This document shows positions 1-12,440 of a stretch of DNA of 64,000 nucleotides, piece after piece (the first letter of the stretch is position 1; every line of letters begins with the position of its first letter). A program made the position numbers and the translations under genes. The notes beneath the pieces are model-generated. The model ran no database searches, had not been told where the DNA came from, and saw only the letters and a program-made list of their open reading frames with translations. The stretch is from Aphelocoma coerulescens (taxonomy: Eukaryota; Chordata; Aves; Passeriformes; Corvidae): the NCBI RefSeq assembly GCF_041296385.1, contig NC_091020.1, positions 34,607,001 through 34,671,000 on the forward strand, given 5' to 3'.

Positions 1-509
1 ACAGAGTAATTTTTTACATAATCAATTTCTATTAAAGATAGACTTCAAGAGAAAAAAGGCATCTTAGTTCTGGTCTGTCTGACAAGCCTCATGTTATTGC
101 CTTTTGCTGCTGCAGCACAGATCAGCTTTCAGCTCTTTACATCCAAGGGAAATATTTTGCTTCTGAAGGGTATAAAGAGGCTGAAGAAAAAACATTTGTG
201 TTATTTCAGCATTGAGAACTGTAAGTTTTGCAGAATAACTGATTGGTGTCTATCAGCATCAATTTATCCAGCTTTGGAGGTGTTTTAATGGAATTGCTCC
301 ATCAGCAGATTATTTGATTGCAAACTTAGGCTTTAATTTATACCTGATTGTGCTGCAGAAATAAGACAAAAACCTTCTGGTTTTGGGTTTTTAAAGAACT
401 TTTTAAAATTTTCACATACCTTTCTATAGCTGACTTAAGTTTTACTTAATTTACTTAATTTAATTTTATATCAGTCATATGAAATACTTTTAATCATTAT
501 CAGTCAGAG

Positions 510-646
510 ATTCCCAGAAAGATTTGGATTGAAGGGACCTTCAGGATCATCCAATTCCAAACCCCTGCCATGGGCAGGGACACCTTCCACTATCCCAGGT
601 TGCTCCAAGCCCTGTCCAGCCTGGCCTTGGACACTGCCAGGGATTA
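510..646 (-). mobile_element. CR1 LINE 3' fragment
   Basis: The copy shows the bird CR1 3' signature in antisense: TTGGATTGAAGGGACC, then CTGCCATGGGCAGGGACACC and CTGGCCTTGGACACTGCCAG. It is 5'-truncated and about 137 bp long. Confidence 0.85.
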
Positions 647-1416
647 AATTCAGCAAATATTCCATATTTGCAGGACCTCTTGATATTTTTGTTACCGAGC
701 TGCATTCCTGAGCTTGATTCTGTCACCTGTCACAGCTCTGCCAATCCTGTTTTGCTCAGTGCTATTTCTGTCCCCTCAGCATCTCTAGGTGTCCTCTCTC
801 CAAATGACCTTTTCCTGAAATATCCTCCCTGCCATGTGCCTCTTTTCACTTTCAAACTTGGGTTTTGTCCCCTAAGCTTGCCCATAATAACTCCATTAAC
901 GTAATTATCCAGGACTCTCCTGTTCTCCTGGCATTACATACGGAGATGGGAATTATTTGCTTCAGAAGCATTTTTTCTTAGATAATAGAGTACTATTTTT
1001 CAACAGCCTGACAGTTCTGAACAAGCCCTACAGAAACAAGAGACAAATCTAAATATTATTTAATAGCACAAACCTTGGCCTGCCACACCTGGTCAGGACA
1101 TCCTAAAGCTTCACTTCGCTACAGTATTGTTAATTTTGGAACACTGAATCACAGTTTTTCCATGTTTAATGCCTATCCCAAATTCTTCCTCCAAATAGAG
1201 GGGCTGGTTTTATCAACAACTACAAGCAGTAAAATTCTATCTGTGATAAGTATTTCTGTGTTTTCTTCCCAAAATCATTATAGACTTAAAAGGTTTGCAA
1301 CCAAAACTTCCCATTTTAGGGCAGTTGCCTGTGTATCAGTGTTTGCACTGATGTCCTGCCCAGGAAAATTTGGCCAAATAAAATCAAAGAACAGCCCTTG
1401 GACAATTTTATTTTGA

Positions 1417-1563
1417 CACCACCCTCACAGGGAAGGATTTTTTCCCAACATCCCATCTAGCCCTGCCCTCCGGCAGTGGGAAGCCACTCCCTGTGTCCTG
1501 TCACTCCACACCTTGTCCCAAATCCCTCTCCAGCTGTCCTGGAGCCCCTTTAGGGGACCTGAG
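1417..1563 (-). mobile_element. CR1 LINE internal 3' fragment
   Basis: This antisense piece matches the CR1 part containing ACCCTCACAGGGAAGGATTT, the CCATTCCCTGTGTCCTGTCA-like segment and CCCTCTCCAGCTGTCCTGGA. The terminal 3' portion seen in most other copies is missing, so it is truncated at both ends or rearranged. Confidence 0.75.
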
Positions 1564-1913
1564 GGATTGCTGTGATGAATTTTCTGGGTTTGGCTTTCTG
1601 TTTTTGACAATATATGTTAATGAGTTTATTTTTTGCGTGCAGGCAGCAGTGAACCTTTTCTAATATAGTTGCTGTGTGAGGGATTGAAAGCAGAATTTGA
1701 GGAGTGAGAACCATTGGGATTAAACATATGGACTGTGGGAGGGTATGGAGCAACAAGCTCCGAGATATGGATGGGTTTTCTTATTTTCTAGCACAGTCAC
1801 ACGTTGTTGTCATGAATCATTTTAAGGTTTTAGATGCTCATGATCTGTTGGCTACTGGAGAATTGCTGAATCAGAGAAATCCGGGTTCAGGATGGAGCTC
1901 CTGAGGGATTTAT

Positions 1914-2440
1914 CAGAGAATCATGGAATGATTAGGGTTGGAAAGGACCTTAAAGTTCACCCAGTGCCCCCCCTGCCATGGGCAGGGACACCTCCCACTG
2001 TCCCAGGCTGCTCCCAGCCCCAGTGTCCAGCCTGGCCTTGGGCACTGCCAGGGATCCAGGGGCAGCCCCAGCTGCTCTGGGCACCCTGTGCCAGGGCCTG
2101 CCCACCCTCCCAGGGAACAATTCCTTCCCAATATCCCATCCATCCCTGTCCTCTGGCACTGGGAAGCCATTCCCTGTGTCCTGTCCCTCCAGACCTTTGT
2201 AGTCTCTCTGCATCTGTGTTGTAGCTCCTTGAGGCACTGAAGGTACAATAAGGTCACCCCAAAGCTTCAATTTTCCAGGCTGAACAATCCCAGCTCTCCC
2301 AACCTTTCCCCAGAGCAGAGCTGCTCCATCCCTCTGATCATCCTGGTGCCTGCTCTGGACTCATTCCAGCAGCTCCTTGTCCTTCTTTCCCTTGTCTCTT
2401 GACACCTCCAAGGCTGGAGCCTGCACAGGCTCTGGGCAGT
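1914..2440 (-). mobile_element. CR1 LINE 3' fragment, long copy
   Basis: This is one of the longest copies here, about 530 bp. It begins ATCATGGAATGATTAGGGTT, passes through the GGGCAGGGACACCTCCCACT block and the variant with GCACCCTGTGCCAGGGCCTG, and continues to the older internal part (TTTTCCAGGCTGAACAATCC; GGACTCATTCCAGCAGCTCC). Open frames within it come from the repeat. Confidence 0.88.
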
Positions 2441-5400
2441 TTTCCGTCCTTCTGCCTCCAGGGAAATCCCTTCTCAGGTACTCAGGTGACACCTGAATTT
2501 CCCTTGTCATCCCCACATCCTACAGAGCAGCTCAACCCTGGGCATTAAGCAGGGAGGTGAAGCAGGAATTAGAGAATTCCTTCATGTCTCCTTGTGGGTC
2601 ACATTAATTGGATGACATGGCATTAGTGCCTGCCACATCCTGGAAAAACGAGATCCAGATAAGCACTAATCACTTGAAAATGAGCTTAATGCACTTCCCA
2701 GCAATCTCTGCTGAATTCCCTGTTTCAGCCCGAAAATCACCACAGCCTGGGATCCAAAGCACTGCCAGCATTAAGGAGCCTTTGAGATCCATTTGTTTCC
2801 AATAAGCATCTTACAGGCCAGAGATAAGATGAGAAAATGTAAATTAATTAATGTGGGTAGGAAATAAAAAGGTGATGAAAATTACTATTCTCAGCATTTA
2901 ATCACCTGATTTTCTCAGACTGTTGCTATCCTACGGATTGATGCCTTATGTTCACTTTTTATTGCCACAGTTTATTAATTTGAATAGTTAATATTTAAAT
3001 ATTGAACCTTTAAAAGTGAATTGCCTCCATGTGGGCTCTGTGCTGCCTGGTTAAGTTTGATCCCCATATTTTAACCTGTTTCACCTGCAGGTGTTGTATT
3101 GAGTTACATTTTATAGATTCTAATAATACATTTTCTGCTGGATACTGAGAGTCCACCTCAAATTAAAATAAAATAAAACACAGCAGCATAAATCAAAATT
3201 TTAAAGGAGTCAAAAGTAGCCACATTAATGGCTGAGACAGCTTTGAGGGATTCCCTCCCCCCAGAACTATAATAGTGGAGTGTTGATTGGTTTTCTTTCC
3301 CAGGCAAAAATTGGGATTTCAGCTCCTAAAAGTTTCCTTCTCGAAGTTAACATTTCCTTGTAAAAGCTGCTGAAAATTCCTGACCTTTCTGCCTAAAGGG
3401 AAATCCAGCAGGAATTCTACAAGATGCTCCTTCCCAGAAATAATTCCTGCTAGAGGCCTGAGAATAATGCACCAAAATATTCAGGAGAAGCCCCATTTTC
3501 TCCTGCAGATTCCTGCTCCAGGATTAACATTCACATGGGATGGGAAATTAAACAGGAACAGAAAAGGAAAGTTCCAGGAGAAGATAATTATAGAATAAAA
3601 AAGGCTGGGAAGCTTTGAGTCCACATGGGTTTGGGGTTTTTCACAATTGCCACAGTTTCTGCATTTCAATGCAATTCCTTCTTCACAGCAAGATTTTACT
3701 TCAGAATTTGACTTTATCCTGGCAATACCCCCCAATAAAACTTATTCTGTGTCTTTAAAAGTGTCCATGGTGCATCAACATCAGACAGAAATTCGTGTTG
3801 TGTTTGTAGCAGATGTATTTGGAAGTGTTCTGTGACCTCATGACTATTGAAACTGATGGAGAAAATGGTAAAGTGGTCGGGGTTTTTTTACAATTTAATC
3901 ACATTTTTGGCTACTGTTTTAAATTCTGCTTGGAAATGTTATAAAGAGTATTTTTTAGTGACAGTTTTAAGGCTGTGGCTGCTCTGGTGCAGTGGGAAAA
4001 GGTGTCAGTGGAAAAGGTCTGGAGTTCCAAGCTGAAAAACTTGGAGAAATAAGCAGAATTTTGAGGAAAATGGAATACCCAAATGGGGATGTCTTTCTTT
4101 TCCTTCTGATTTTTAAAGCAGCTTCGGGTATTGCTATTTTGTCTTTGTGATACTCTTTAATATTTGATCAGTTTCCTATTTATTTTAAAAAATGAGAAAG
4201 TAACCTGATTTTCCTTTCTTTTTAGTACTAAGAAATATATATTCTTAATATAAAGAGAAAATAATACTAAATAGATTTGTAACCTTAACAAAACCATTTA
4301 AATTTAATATGTAAAATAACTGTGTTCCCAAAAGGCTATTCTTGGAATTTTTACTGACAGTATTGGTATTTTGGATGCTAAAAACCCTTTAAAGCACAGC
4401 AGGTTGTTTTTTTTTTTTTTGCCTTCTCCACTGTCTCTGGCTTTTGTGCTGAATTACATCAATATTCTGGAAATTCATCTGGAGGGGGAAGAATTTATTT
4501 CCATGGATTTCTACCTCCTCACCTGTGCTCTACCTGCTGCCACTGCAGGATGCACTTGGGGGACTTAATCATTCCTCTAAGATGCTGCTTGAAAATAAAG
4601 ATTTGAAGCAGCTCTAAATATTCTTTTTTTAATGTTACAATGCTCAAAATTGAATCATATTTCAAAAACCCACCCAGTCAGTTATGGCAAACTGAAGGAT
4701 TTCTCTTCAAATATCAATTTGTCCCATAAGGGCATTGGTTATATGTATTTTAAGTGTCTTCTATGTATTAACTGGAAAAAGAGCTCAAGACTAAGAAGAA
4801 CCTCCTGCTCTGACAGGTCCAGTGCCCTCCACTACCTCAGGGATTGATGCACCTGGAACAGTTTTAATTTCTGTTCCTAAAAGCTGTTTTGTCCTAAAGA
4901 GAACTCGGGTCACTCCCTGCAGCATTTTCTGTGCAAATCCTTGGCAAAAGAACATCTGGATTTCATCCCAGCCTGACACAGGAACTGCTGCCCTTTTTCC
5001 AGAGGTGTCAGGGCCCTGTGGAGGACCAGAAGTTCCTACAGGACATCCCAGTGCTGGTTTTATCAGTGAATTCCTGGTTTATCCCTTCTGGCTTTATCCT
5101 GTCTCACTAACCCCCTTTTCTCGTGTTTCCCCCACTTTGCTGTGTCTCTGGTTTCAGATTTCTTGCCTGCAGCACGAATTCCCCTAAACTGGCACAAAGC
5201 TGAGCTGGTTTTTGCTCAAACATCCCCTGCAAACATGCCTTGAGGCAAATATCCAAAGGCATTTCAGGTGGGAATGGGGAGCTGGACCTGCTCACTCCAT
5301 CCTCTCTCAGTTGGGAAACTCTGCCAGCCTGCTGCTCTGGAATCATTTCATCTGCACTGAGTGCAAGAATTGAAGCTGCAAGTTTCCTTCACTTAAAATC

Positions 5401-6082
5401 CACTGAGCAGAAATGAAGATTTGCAAAAATTTCTAATTGGATTTTTTCCTAGCTAATGAAACAAGGATAATTCCCTGATGGAAACGGGCTGTGTTGTACC
5501 TCCAGGCTGCCCCGAGCCAGGAATTGCACAGGAGAAGGGAGGCACAGGAGGCTTTGGGTATTTCTGTGCTTCTGAACTGGCTTTAAAGGAGGAATAAAGA
5601 CATTAATTGGTCCCTGCCCCTGCACAGAACCCTGTTGTGGCTGGTTGTAAGGTGGAGCTGGAGGTTTCCACCATTTTTTCCTTTTATTTCTCGCAGTGAA
5701 AATTCATAATTAAACAGCTCCAGCTCTTCTGCCTAAAGCAGATTGAGCAGAGAATTAAGGAGCGAGGAGGGAAATCCTGTCTTTGTACCTTCATTTGAGT
5801 GTCTGTCCTCACTGGAATTGTCAACTTTGTGCATTTTCATTCGTGCTGCACTGCCTGATCTGCTGAAATCCTGAGACACATTTGTTTTCATCTCACCTGC
5901 AATGCCTGCAAACAGTCAGTTGGGTTTTTTGAGGCTCCAAAGGAGGAGGACAATTAAGCTGTCAGTGTGAAACACGTCATCAGCCTCATGACAGCTTCAC
6001 ATCATGCCCAGTGCCTATTACTCCTTCACTGGATGTGCCAAAAAAAAAAAAAAGGCCTGGATAGGAGTGTCCATTTATAAAA

Positions 6083-6292
6083 ATCAGAAAATGGTTTGGA
6101 TTGGGAGGGATTTTAAAGCTCATCTCATTCCAGCCCCTGGCAGGGACACCTTCCACTGTCCCAGGCTGCTCCAACCTGGCCTTGGGCACTGCCAGGGATC
6201 CAGGGGCAGCCCCAGCTGCTCTGGGCACCCTGTGCCAGGGCCTCATCACCCTCCCAGGGAACAATTCCTGCCCAATATCCTGTCTAACCCTG
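6083..6292 (-). mobile_element. CR1 LINE 3' fragment
   Basis: Antisense CR1 beginning near AAATCAGAAAATGGTTTGGA, with the shared core GGGCACTGCCAGGGATCCAG and GAACAATTCCTGCCCAATAT. It lacks about 20 bp between the GGCTGCTCC and CTGGCCTTGG blocks compared with its siblings. Confidence 0.85.
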
Positions 6293-6704
6293 ATTTTACT
6301 CTAAAACTGTAGATGGGATCTGTATCTGCTTCTCTTTGCTGTACAGACCCTCTCTCCAAATGACTTCTCAAGTCTGGTTGTTATTGCCATAAAAATAAAT
6401 CTAAAGTAGGTGTAGAAGCAGATAAAAGTAAATTTGAAGTTGAGTTGTTGGTCAGGAAGTCCTAAATACCTCCAGCAATTTCAAACTAAAGCTCCCACCT
6501 CCTAAAACTTTTCCCACAGCTCTGCTGCCCACGATCCTCTCTTTCTGATTTAGACTTACACAGGTGCTGAATTTTATTCATTCAGTGAAGTTCACTTTCT
6601 GTTGTGTTGATTGGAGCATCAAGGCCAGTTGCTGAGCTTGCATTAGTGACTGAATCATTGCTTTCCCTCAGGATAAAATGGGAATGTTGGGGTTTTTGAC
6701 CTAC

Positions 6705-6776
6705 CTGTAGATGATACACGCACTGTTCCTGCACGTGTCACAGTTGGCCGTGTCCTGACCGGTGCGATAGGAAAGC
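6705..6776 (-). CDS. INSYN2A: INSYN2A (FAM196A) second coding exon, 72 bp
   Basis: This short exon is too small to stand out as an open frame. It is flanked by CTTGCAG (acceptor, 6778-6777) and GTAGGT (donor from 6704). Its first base completes the glycine codon split at 21670. It then encodes LSYRTGQDTANCDTCRNSAC followed by IIY and a split AG codon, which matches the segment after the coiled coil in INSYN2A proteins. Three cysteines fall in an 8-residue stretch (CDTCRNSAC). The intron to the main exon is about 14.9 kb. The next and last coding exon, which should carry the basic C-terminus, was not found between 1 and 6704, so the coding sequence is incomplete in this window. A 28-bp tandem duplication lies about 75 nt upstream of the acceptor. 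Confidence 0.93.
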
Positions 6777-6850
6777 CTGCAAGCACAAGAACATAAAAGA
6801 ACTAAAAAAGTTATTTATTTTAACAAGTCTTTGCCTTCCATGACTCTTTT

Positions 6851-6906
6851 TTCATAATAATCAGAACTTCAGGATTATTTCATAATAATCAGAACTTCAG
6901 GATTAT
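6851..6906. repeat. 28-bp tandem duplication
   Basis: Two adjacent copies of a 28-bp unit (starting CATAATAATCAGAACTTCAG at 6853 and 6881) are identical over the unit. On the INSYN2A strand they lie about 75-130 nt upstream of the acceptor of the 72-bp exon. Confidence 0.95.
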
Positions 6907-8283
6907 TTTTTTTGCCTTGACTATTGAATACAAAAATCCAGCCGCTAGGAAAACAGCATCAAAAATGGCATATTCAGCTGAAATTAAGAAATTGCTTTTT
7001 GGGGTGGATTAATGTTTTTCTCCACTTTCACACTAAGCAAACTCTGATTGTCAAGCAATAAATCCTCCATTATATCAGGAGGAATATACAGAATATATTA
7101 TTGCAAAGTGGGATCTGTTTAGGAATTTTGTGCCTCTCAGTGAGGTCTGAAGATTTGTTGTAGGGATGTTTGTGTGTTAAAAGGAAGAAAGTGCCTTTGA
7201 AATGACATTTCCTGTGTTCCCTTAGCCTGCAGCTGTGCTTTGTCACACTCTGGTTTGAAGTCTCTTGCAGCAGTGACTTCTCATTTACCTCTGATTGTCT
7301 CTGCCTTGGTCACTTTTAATTAAAAAAGGGTTTTTAAGGTATGCAGGTACTTTTTTATACATAAAATCTTCATTAAAATAAATATATTTCATTAAAATAG
7401 AACATGAATGCTCTGGCATGCAAATAAGTTTAAAATGCAAATTGTTAAGTCAGTATTTGTGCATTTTACAAAGAAAAATCTAAGTACCAATCACAAATTT
7501 CGACTCTTTTAAAGTTATTTTCAGTTTGCTACATACAAACAAGTGCTGGCAAAGCTTCTTCATAGTTGTTTTTAGAAGAAGTGGGGAAATAATTCATCTA
7601 GGGAACTTTGGAGATGTGGAAAACAGATCCAGTCAAGATTCCTTCAGGGAATGCTGCTGGAGGCAGGTTCTGCTCTCAAGCCCAGGCAGTTCAGCTGATT
7701 GACCTCCAATTATTTGGGGTTGCTTTGCTTAACCAGGGGCATCTCTGCCCCTTCCCTGCCCTGGCACCTGCTCCTCTGCTGCCCTGTGAAGAAAAAGGAA
7801 AAATCCAGCATTTGAGAAAAAAAAATTGGCTTAATTTTTACCTGACAAAACATCCAGCCTGTGCAGTATCAAGTGTCAGTGGGAAATTCTGCACCAGCTG
7901 TGCCATGTGCCTGTCCCCACGCTGAAAAATCAGCATTTCTGAGATGCTTCAGGCTGTTTCTGTAGCTCAGAAAACGATCAGCTGGGCCTGTGTCACTGCT
8001 CTTTATGATTTGAAGGATTATCAGTGGCTGGGGTGGTGTCACAGCCAAAGGCTCTGGGGCTGTGGGTGCAGCTCTTGGCGCTGTGGTGGCACCAACAGAA
8101 GCTCACAAGAGGGTGGGTTCACTTGTTTTAAAACTTTTTTTTCCCTTCTAAAAGCAAAATGCATCGTGGAGTTCGTGCTGTTCTAGGTGCTGGTTGTTAT
8201 TTGGCCTCAAAATTGCTTTTTAATTAGAGGGATATGCTCAGATTACCAACATGGCTAAAAATTATCACAACACCAAAGCCAAG

Positions 8284-8526
8284 TCACAGAACCATGGAAT
8301 GGTTTGGGTTGGAAGGGATTTTAAAGCTCATCCCATTCCACCCCTGCCATGGGCAGGGACACCTCCCACTCTCCCAGGCTGCTCCCAGCCCCAATGTCCA
8401 GCCTGGCCTTGGGCACTGCCAGGGATCCAGGGGCAGCCCCAGCTGCTCTGGGCACCCTGTGCCAGGGCCTGCCCACCCTCCCAGGGAACAATTCCTTCCC
8501 AATATTTAATCTAAACCCACTCTCCT
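8284..8526 (-). mobile_element. CR1 LINE 3' fragment, young copy
   Basis: An antisense copy close to the window's commonest CR1 type. It runs from CACAGAACCATGGAATGGTT through CCCCAATGTCCAGCCTGGCC to GAACAATTCCTTCCCAATAT. It contains the GCACCCTGTGCCAGGGCCTG form of the diagnostic block. Confidence 0.9.
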
Positions 8527-8933
8527 TCAGATGTGCAGAAGAATTTATCCAAAGCAAAATGTCCACTTTGTGTGCTGCTCCTTCTGGGAAAATCCCCACT
8601 CCTGGTTTATATTTGCTCTTATCCTCTCAAGGAGGAGAAACAATTCCTGATTTTCATCTCCCCTCCTCAAGTCTTTCACAACTCGACATTCAAATTATCA
8701 CTACTATGAACCTGAGACTTGTAAAATGTTTTTTTTTTTCCCAAGCTATTGATCAGCTACCAAAAGCTCTGACTAAAGATCCAACGTTTAAAGTCTGCAG
8801 ATGAGTTGGGGAAGGCCTTTCTTTACTGAGGACATAAAGAGCAGTCAGTAGTTGCCTTCAGAGGGATGTGGCTCTGCTGTGAGAGAGCCTCTTTATAGGT
8901 AAAGCCATAAACTCTCTGTGCTGGTGCCAGCTT

Positions 8934-8982
8934 GGTTTGGGTTTTTTGTTTAAAGTTGGTTTGGTTTTTTGTTCAAAGCTGT
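8934..8982. repeat. Imperfect GT-rich tandem repeat
   Basis: Two imperfect units of about 25 bp, each with TTGGTTTGG and TTTTTTGTTnAAAG, lie side by side. Confidence 0.6.
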
Positions 8983-9030
8983 TTTCCAGTTGGGACATTT
9001 TCATTCACCTTTGGAGTCCTGCAAACAGCT

Positions 9031-9086
9031 GGAACTGGATAATCTTTAAGGTCCCTCCCAACCCAAGCCATTCTATGATTTGATGG
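9031..9086 (+). mobile_element. CR1 LINE extreme 3' end
   Basis: Only the last roughly 55 bp of a sense CR1 remain: GATAATCTTTAAGGTCCCTC, CCAACCCAAGCCATTCTATG and the terminal ATTCTATGATT-like motif. Confidence 0.8.
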
Positions 9087-10254
9087 TCTTTAAATGCACA
9101 GTAATTCCAGATTTCCATATACTTAAAAACATATTTGCTGGTATAAGGCAGACTCATTAAGCTGATGAGAATGGTCCTTGGATGTAAGTATTTAAAAATG
9201 AGATGGTTTTTGGGTGATGAGTTTGAAATCCTGATTTCTCAACTGCTGTATTCAGCTCTGCTTGGTTTTAGCATCTTTGCAATTCTCAGTCTCCACTGGT
9301 TATAGTGATATATTCATTTTCTAGTCCAATTCAATTCTCAATTAAATTTTCTTAAAGCAGTTTTTCCTTACTGAGTATTTTGAGCTTTTCAGAGATGATT
9401 TTTACATATTTTCTATTATTTCCTTTTTTGAGTGATCTTGTTAGAATTCCCTGAAAGCCCCAAGAACGCTCCATGGTTTCCCAGTGTTTGGTTTCCATCT
9501 GGCAGTTTGAGAACTCTTTAGCCAAGACGGAATTACATGAGTGTTAGAACAGGATAAATTCAATTATTTCTATAAAAATTAAACTCCTCATGAAAGAATT
9601 TTGTTGTTGATACCTCAGGGCTTTGGATTTTTACTTTCTTGTTTTCACATAATTATCTACACAAACACTTGCATGGAATTCATCTCCTTCACGCCAGCAA
9701 GGATTTCACTACTGGCACAGCATTTCCATGCAGTTTTTAGGCAATGAGGTTGATTTTCAGTGCAGACTTCCTGAAAAACAGAGTTTGCCTCAGTTTTAAC
9801 TCCTAGCAAGGATTTGAGAGCAGAGTCTGGATACCAGGAGGAGAGCAGAGTTCTGGGTATTGATGCTTTCCTTGTGCCATGCAGTGTTTTGAGTAAGCTG
9901 CTTTTTTCCTTCCTCCTAAAAATAAATTGGGAGGTATTCCAGCCTAGGAGAGAGACCAAAAACTTTGTCCTTCATTAGTAAACCAGTTGTTATTTTTGGT
10001 AAAAAGAAATTCTTTCAAATGTCAAGTCTTTCACAAAGCCAAGTTTCCTACAGAAAATCTGTCGCCTTTTTAGAGAAATGAAAGTTGGGTTGGGCCTGGT
10101 TTAGATCCCAGGGGTTATTCCTGGAGTTTCAGACTTCTTTGGACTGGATGTGTTCTGATGTCCACTGAGGAGGAGCCACTGCTCCACAGCTTCATCCTTT
10201 GCACCTTAGATCCTGTATTTTCTGTTTCCACGTGGATGTGCAGAGCATGGGCAG

Positions 10255-10402
10255 GTCATGGAATCGCAGAATTCCAGACTGGTTTGGGTTGGAGGGGACC
10301 TTAAATCCCATCCAGTTCCATGGGCAGGGACACCTCCCAGTGTCCCAAGGTGCTCCAAACCCTGTCCCACCTGGCCTTGCAGGTCCTGGAGCAAGGATGG
10401 AT
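10255..10402 (-). mobile_element. CR1 LINE 3' fragment
   Basis: Antisense CR1 with CTGGTTTGGGTTGGAGGGGA, CCATGGGCAGGGACACCTCC and GTCCCACCTGGCCTTGCAGG. Several differences from the young copies suggest an older insertion. Confidence 0.82.
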
Positions 10403-11310
10403 TTGGGTGAGTTCCATTGCTCTGTTTGCATCTCCCCTTGGAAAGCAGATCTCATCTCCAGTTCTTCACACGTTTTCCCATGTGATTTTCAGGAGACTTT
10501 CATTTTCTGGCAGGTTTGGTTTTTTTTTAGCATTCCGAGCAGAACCTGAGCTTAACCTCAATTAACACTCCCAACTATTAAAATTTTATAATGAAGAACA
10601 GCCATTTTGCTGACGTGGACTGGCAGGAACTAAGAATAGGCTGCAGTTTTCGGAGCAGCCTAAAGGGATTACACCCTCTAAATCCCTGTGAAACTCAGAA
10701 TTTGTGCACCTGCTGGAGGCTTTTTTTCAAAAATACCAACTTTAACATCAAAATCTTTGCATTTGAATATTTCCTTGCTTGTATAAATTAGAGAGACCCT
10801 GTTGAACTGGGAGAGGGAAGCTTAGATCTGTGTATGCTGTTTTTTCTTTAATATGGGCATCTATTAAAAACAAAGAAAAAACTCTTCAAAAGTGATTTAG
10901 AAGGATAGATCTGTTGGATCTGGATGTCTTCCCTTTCTCTGCTGGGATGCAGGGAATACTTGATATAAATTGAGTCCCTTAATGGCAGAATTTTCCAGAA
11001 GTGGCTGTGCTGGGTACAGATCAGGATGATCCTGATGCTCCTCACACTTTTAGTGTATTATCAGCACCAAGGAGGACGAACAGACTTCAAGAATATTTTT
11101 TTGGTTGATGTTTGTTATTTAAATATAGTGAAACAAATTATCTTAAGCAGGCAGTGGGCCTTTGAAGTGTGCTTGAAGTGACACTTCTGGCCCTGCTCAG
11201 AGGAAGTGCAGGCCTTGCTTCTCCTGAAGTCTTTGTATTAATTGGGGTTTTTAAATTATTATTTCCTAGAGCTGCTGGGACAATTCATAGCACAGCTGGT
11301 TAAACACATG

Positions 11311-11440
11311 GATCCCAGCATCCCAGAGTGGTTTGGGCTGGAAAGGATCTTTAAAGCCACCCAGTAACACCCCCTGCCACGGGAACACCTTTCACAGACC
11401 AGGTTGCTCCAAGCCCCATCCAACCTGGCCTAATGTTTCC
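11311..11440 (-). mobile_element. CR1 LINE 3' fragment
   Basis: Antisense CR1 with GAGTGGTTTGGGCTGGAAAG, CACCCCCTGCCACGGGAACA and GCCCCATCCAACCTGGCCTA. It carries the ancestral-like CCATCCAACCTGGCC form. Confidence 0.82.
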
Positions 11441-12348
11441 CATCTTTACAGAAGAATCCTTTAAAAATCAACAGTTTGATGGAGAACTTCTCAGAGTCTT
11501 TGTTTTCCACTCTGAAGTATTACAGAACTGATAATTCTGATAACTGGGCTTCAAGAGAAAATTTGCATTATTATTATTATGAACATAATTTGCCTTTTGG
11601 CACAATAAAATGACTCCACTTTGTCACAAGAGCTTTAGTTGTCCTTATGACTTGAGTAAGTCATTTTTCAACCACGTAAAATGCAGAAAAATCTCTTGTG
11701 TGTCTTTTGCAGGTTAAAATAAATCCTGCTTACCCCTAGAGGTTTATTCTGCCTTAGGAAAGATTTACCACTTTAGTTCAATGGAAGCCTCATACAAATG
11801 CTTTTGTAAAAGCAAAATCAGGTTTTTAGTGGATGAAAACCTCTGGTTCCTTTAAGGACTTCAGATTCTGCTCCCAGACCAGATCTGGGCAGGTCTGAAC
11901 CACCTTGGGCCAGCCTTTGGCTCCTTTAAAGGTGTTCTGAAAAATCACTTTCAGAGTAGAAAAATTGTTTTAACCTTTCTCCTGCTGTGTTTTCCTGAAG
12001 TTGATAATTACCAATTAGCAGTTTGCATTTAGAGATGATACAGCCTGATAAAAATCAGGATGGATGTTGTGCTTTGAGGAATTACCTTGAGGCTTTTCTG
12101 GATGCAAACATGGATTTGTTCCATGTGTTTCAGGGTCTGGTGTGCTTTGGGGTTTTCTTGGTTTTTCCTCCTAACTCTTTTTCTGTTTTCTGTGGTTTTG
12201 TTTTCTGTTTTCCCCATTTCCCTTTGGTTTTTTTTTCCTCTGGGAGCACTCGGAGATCACACAGGTCTAAGTGATCCCAGCTTTGTGCTCCTGGGTGATT
12301 TTCCAACTAAGGATTAAGTAAACCTTAATGAAAACAGTTTTCCTCTCT

Positions 12349-12440
12349 CCAAAGCTCATGCCATTCCACCCCCATCCTGGACAGGGACACCTTCCACTAT
12401 CCAAACCCCATCCAACCTGGCCTTGGACACTCCCACACTG
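12349..12440 (-). mobile_element. CR1 LINE remnant
   Basis: A degraded antisense CR1 piece: AAAGCTCATGCCATTCCACC, CAGGGACACCTTCCACTATC and CCATCCAACCTGGCCTTGGA. It lacks the terminal GGTTGGAA part. Confidence 0.75.

Larger units (their letters stand above)
1..6704. other. Intronic DNA, left edge
   Basis: This is intron of INSYN2A (between the 72-bp exon and an unseen last exon) and, by inference, of DOCK1 on the other strand. It contains four CR1 fragments, listed separately. The remainder is AT-rich unique sequence. I looked on the minus strand for the basic C-terminal exon of INSYN2A and did not find it. Open frames here are short and show no recognisable protein. Confidence 0.7.

Noticed and set aside
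1..6704. Search for the last coding exon of INSYN2A
   Set aside because: No minus-strand open segment after an acceptor resembled the expected C-terminal sequence; it probably lies left of the window.
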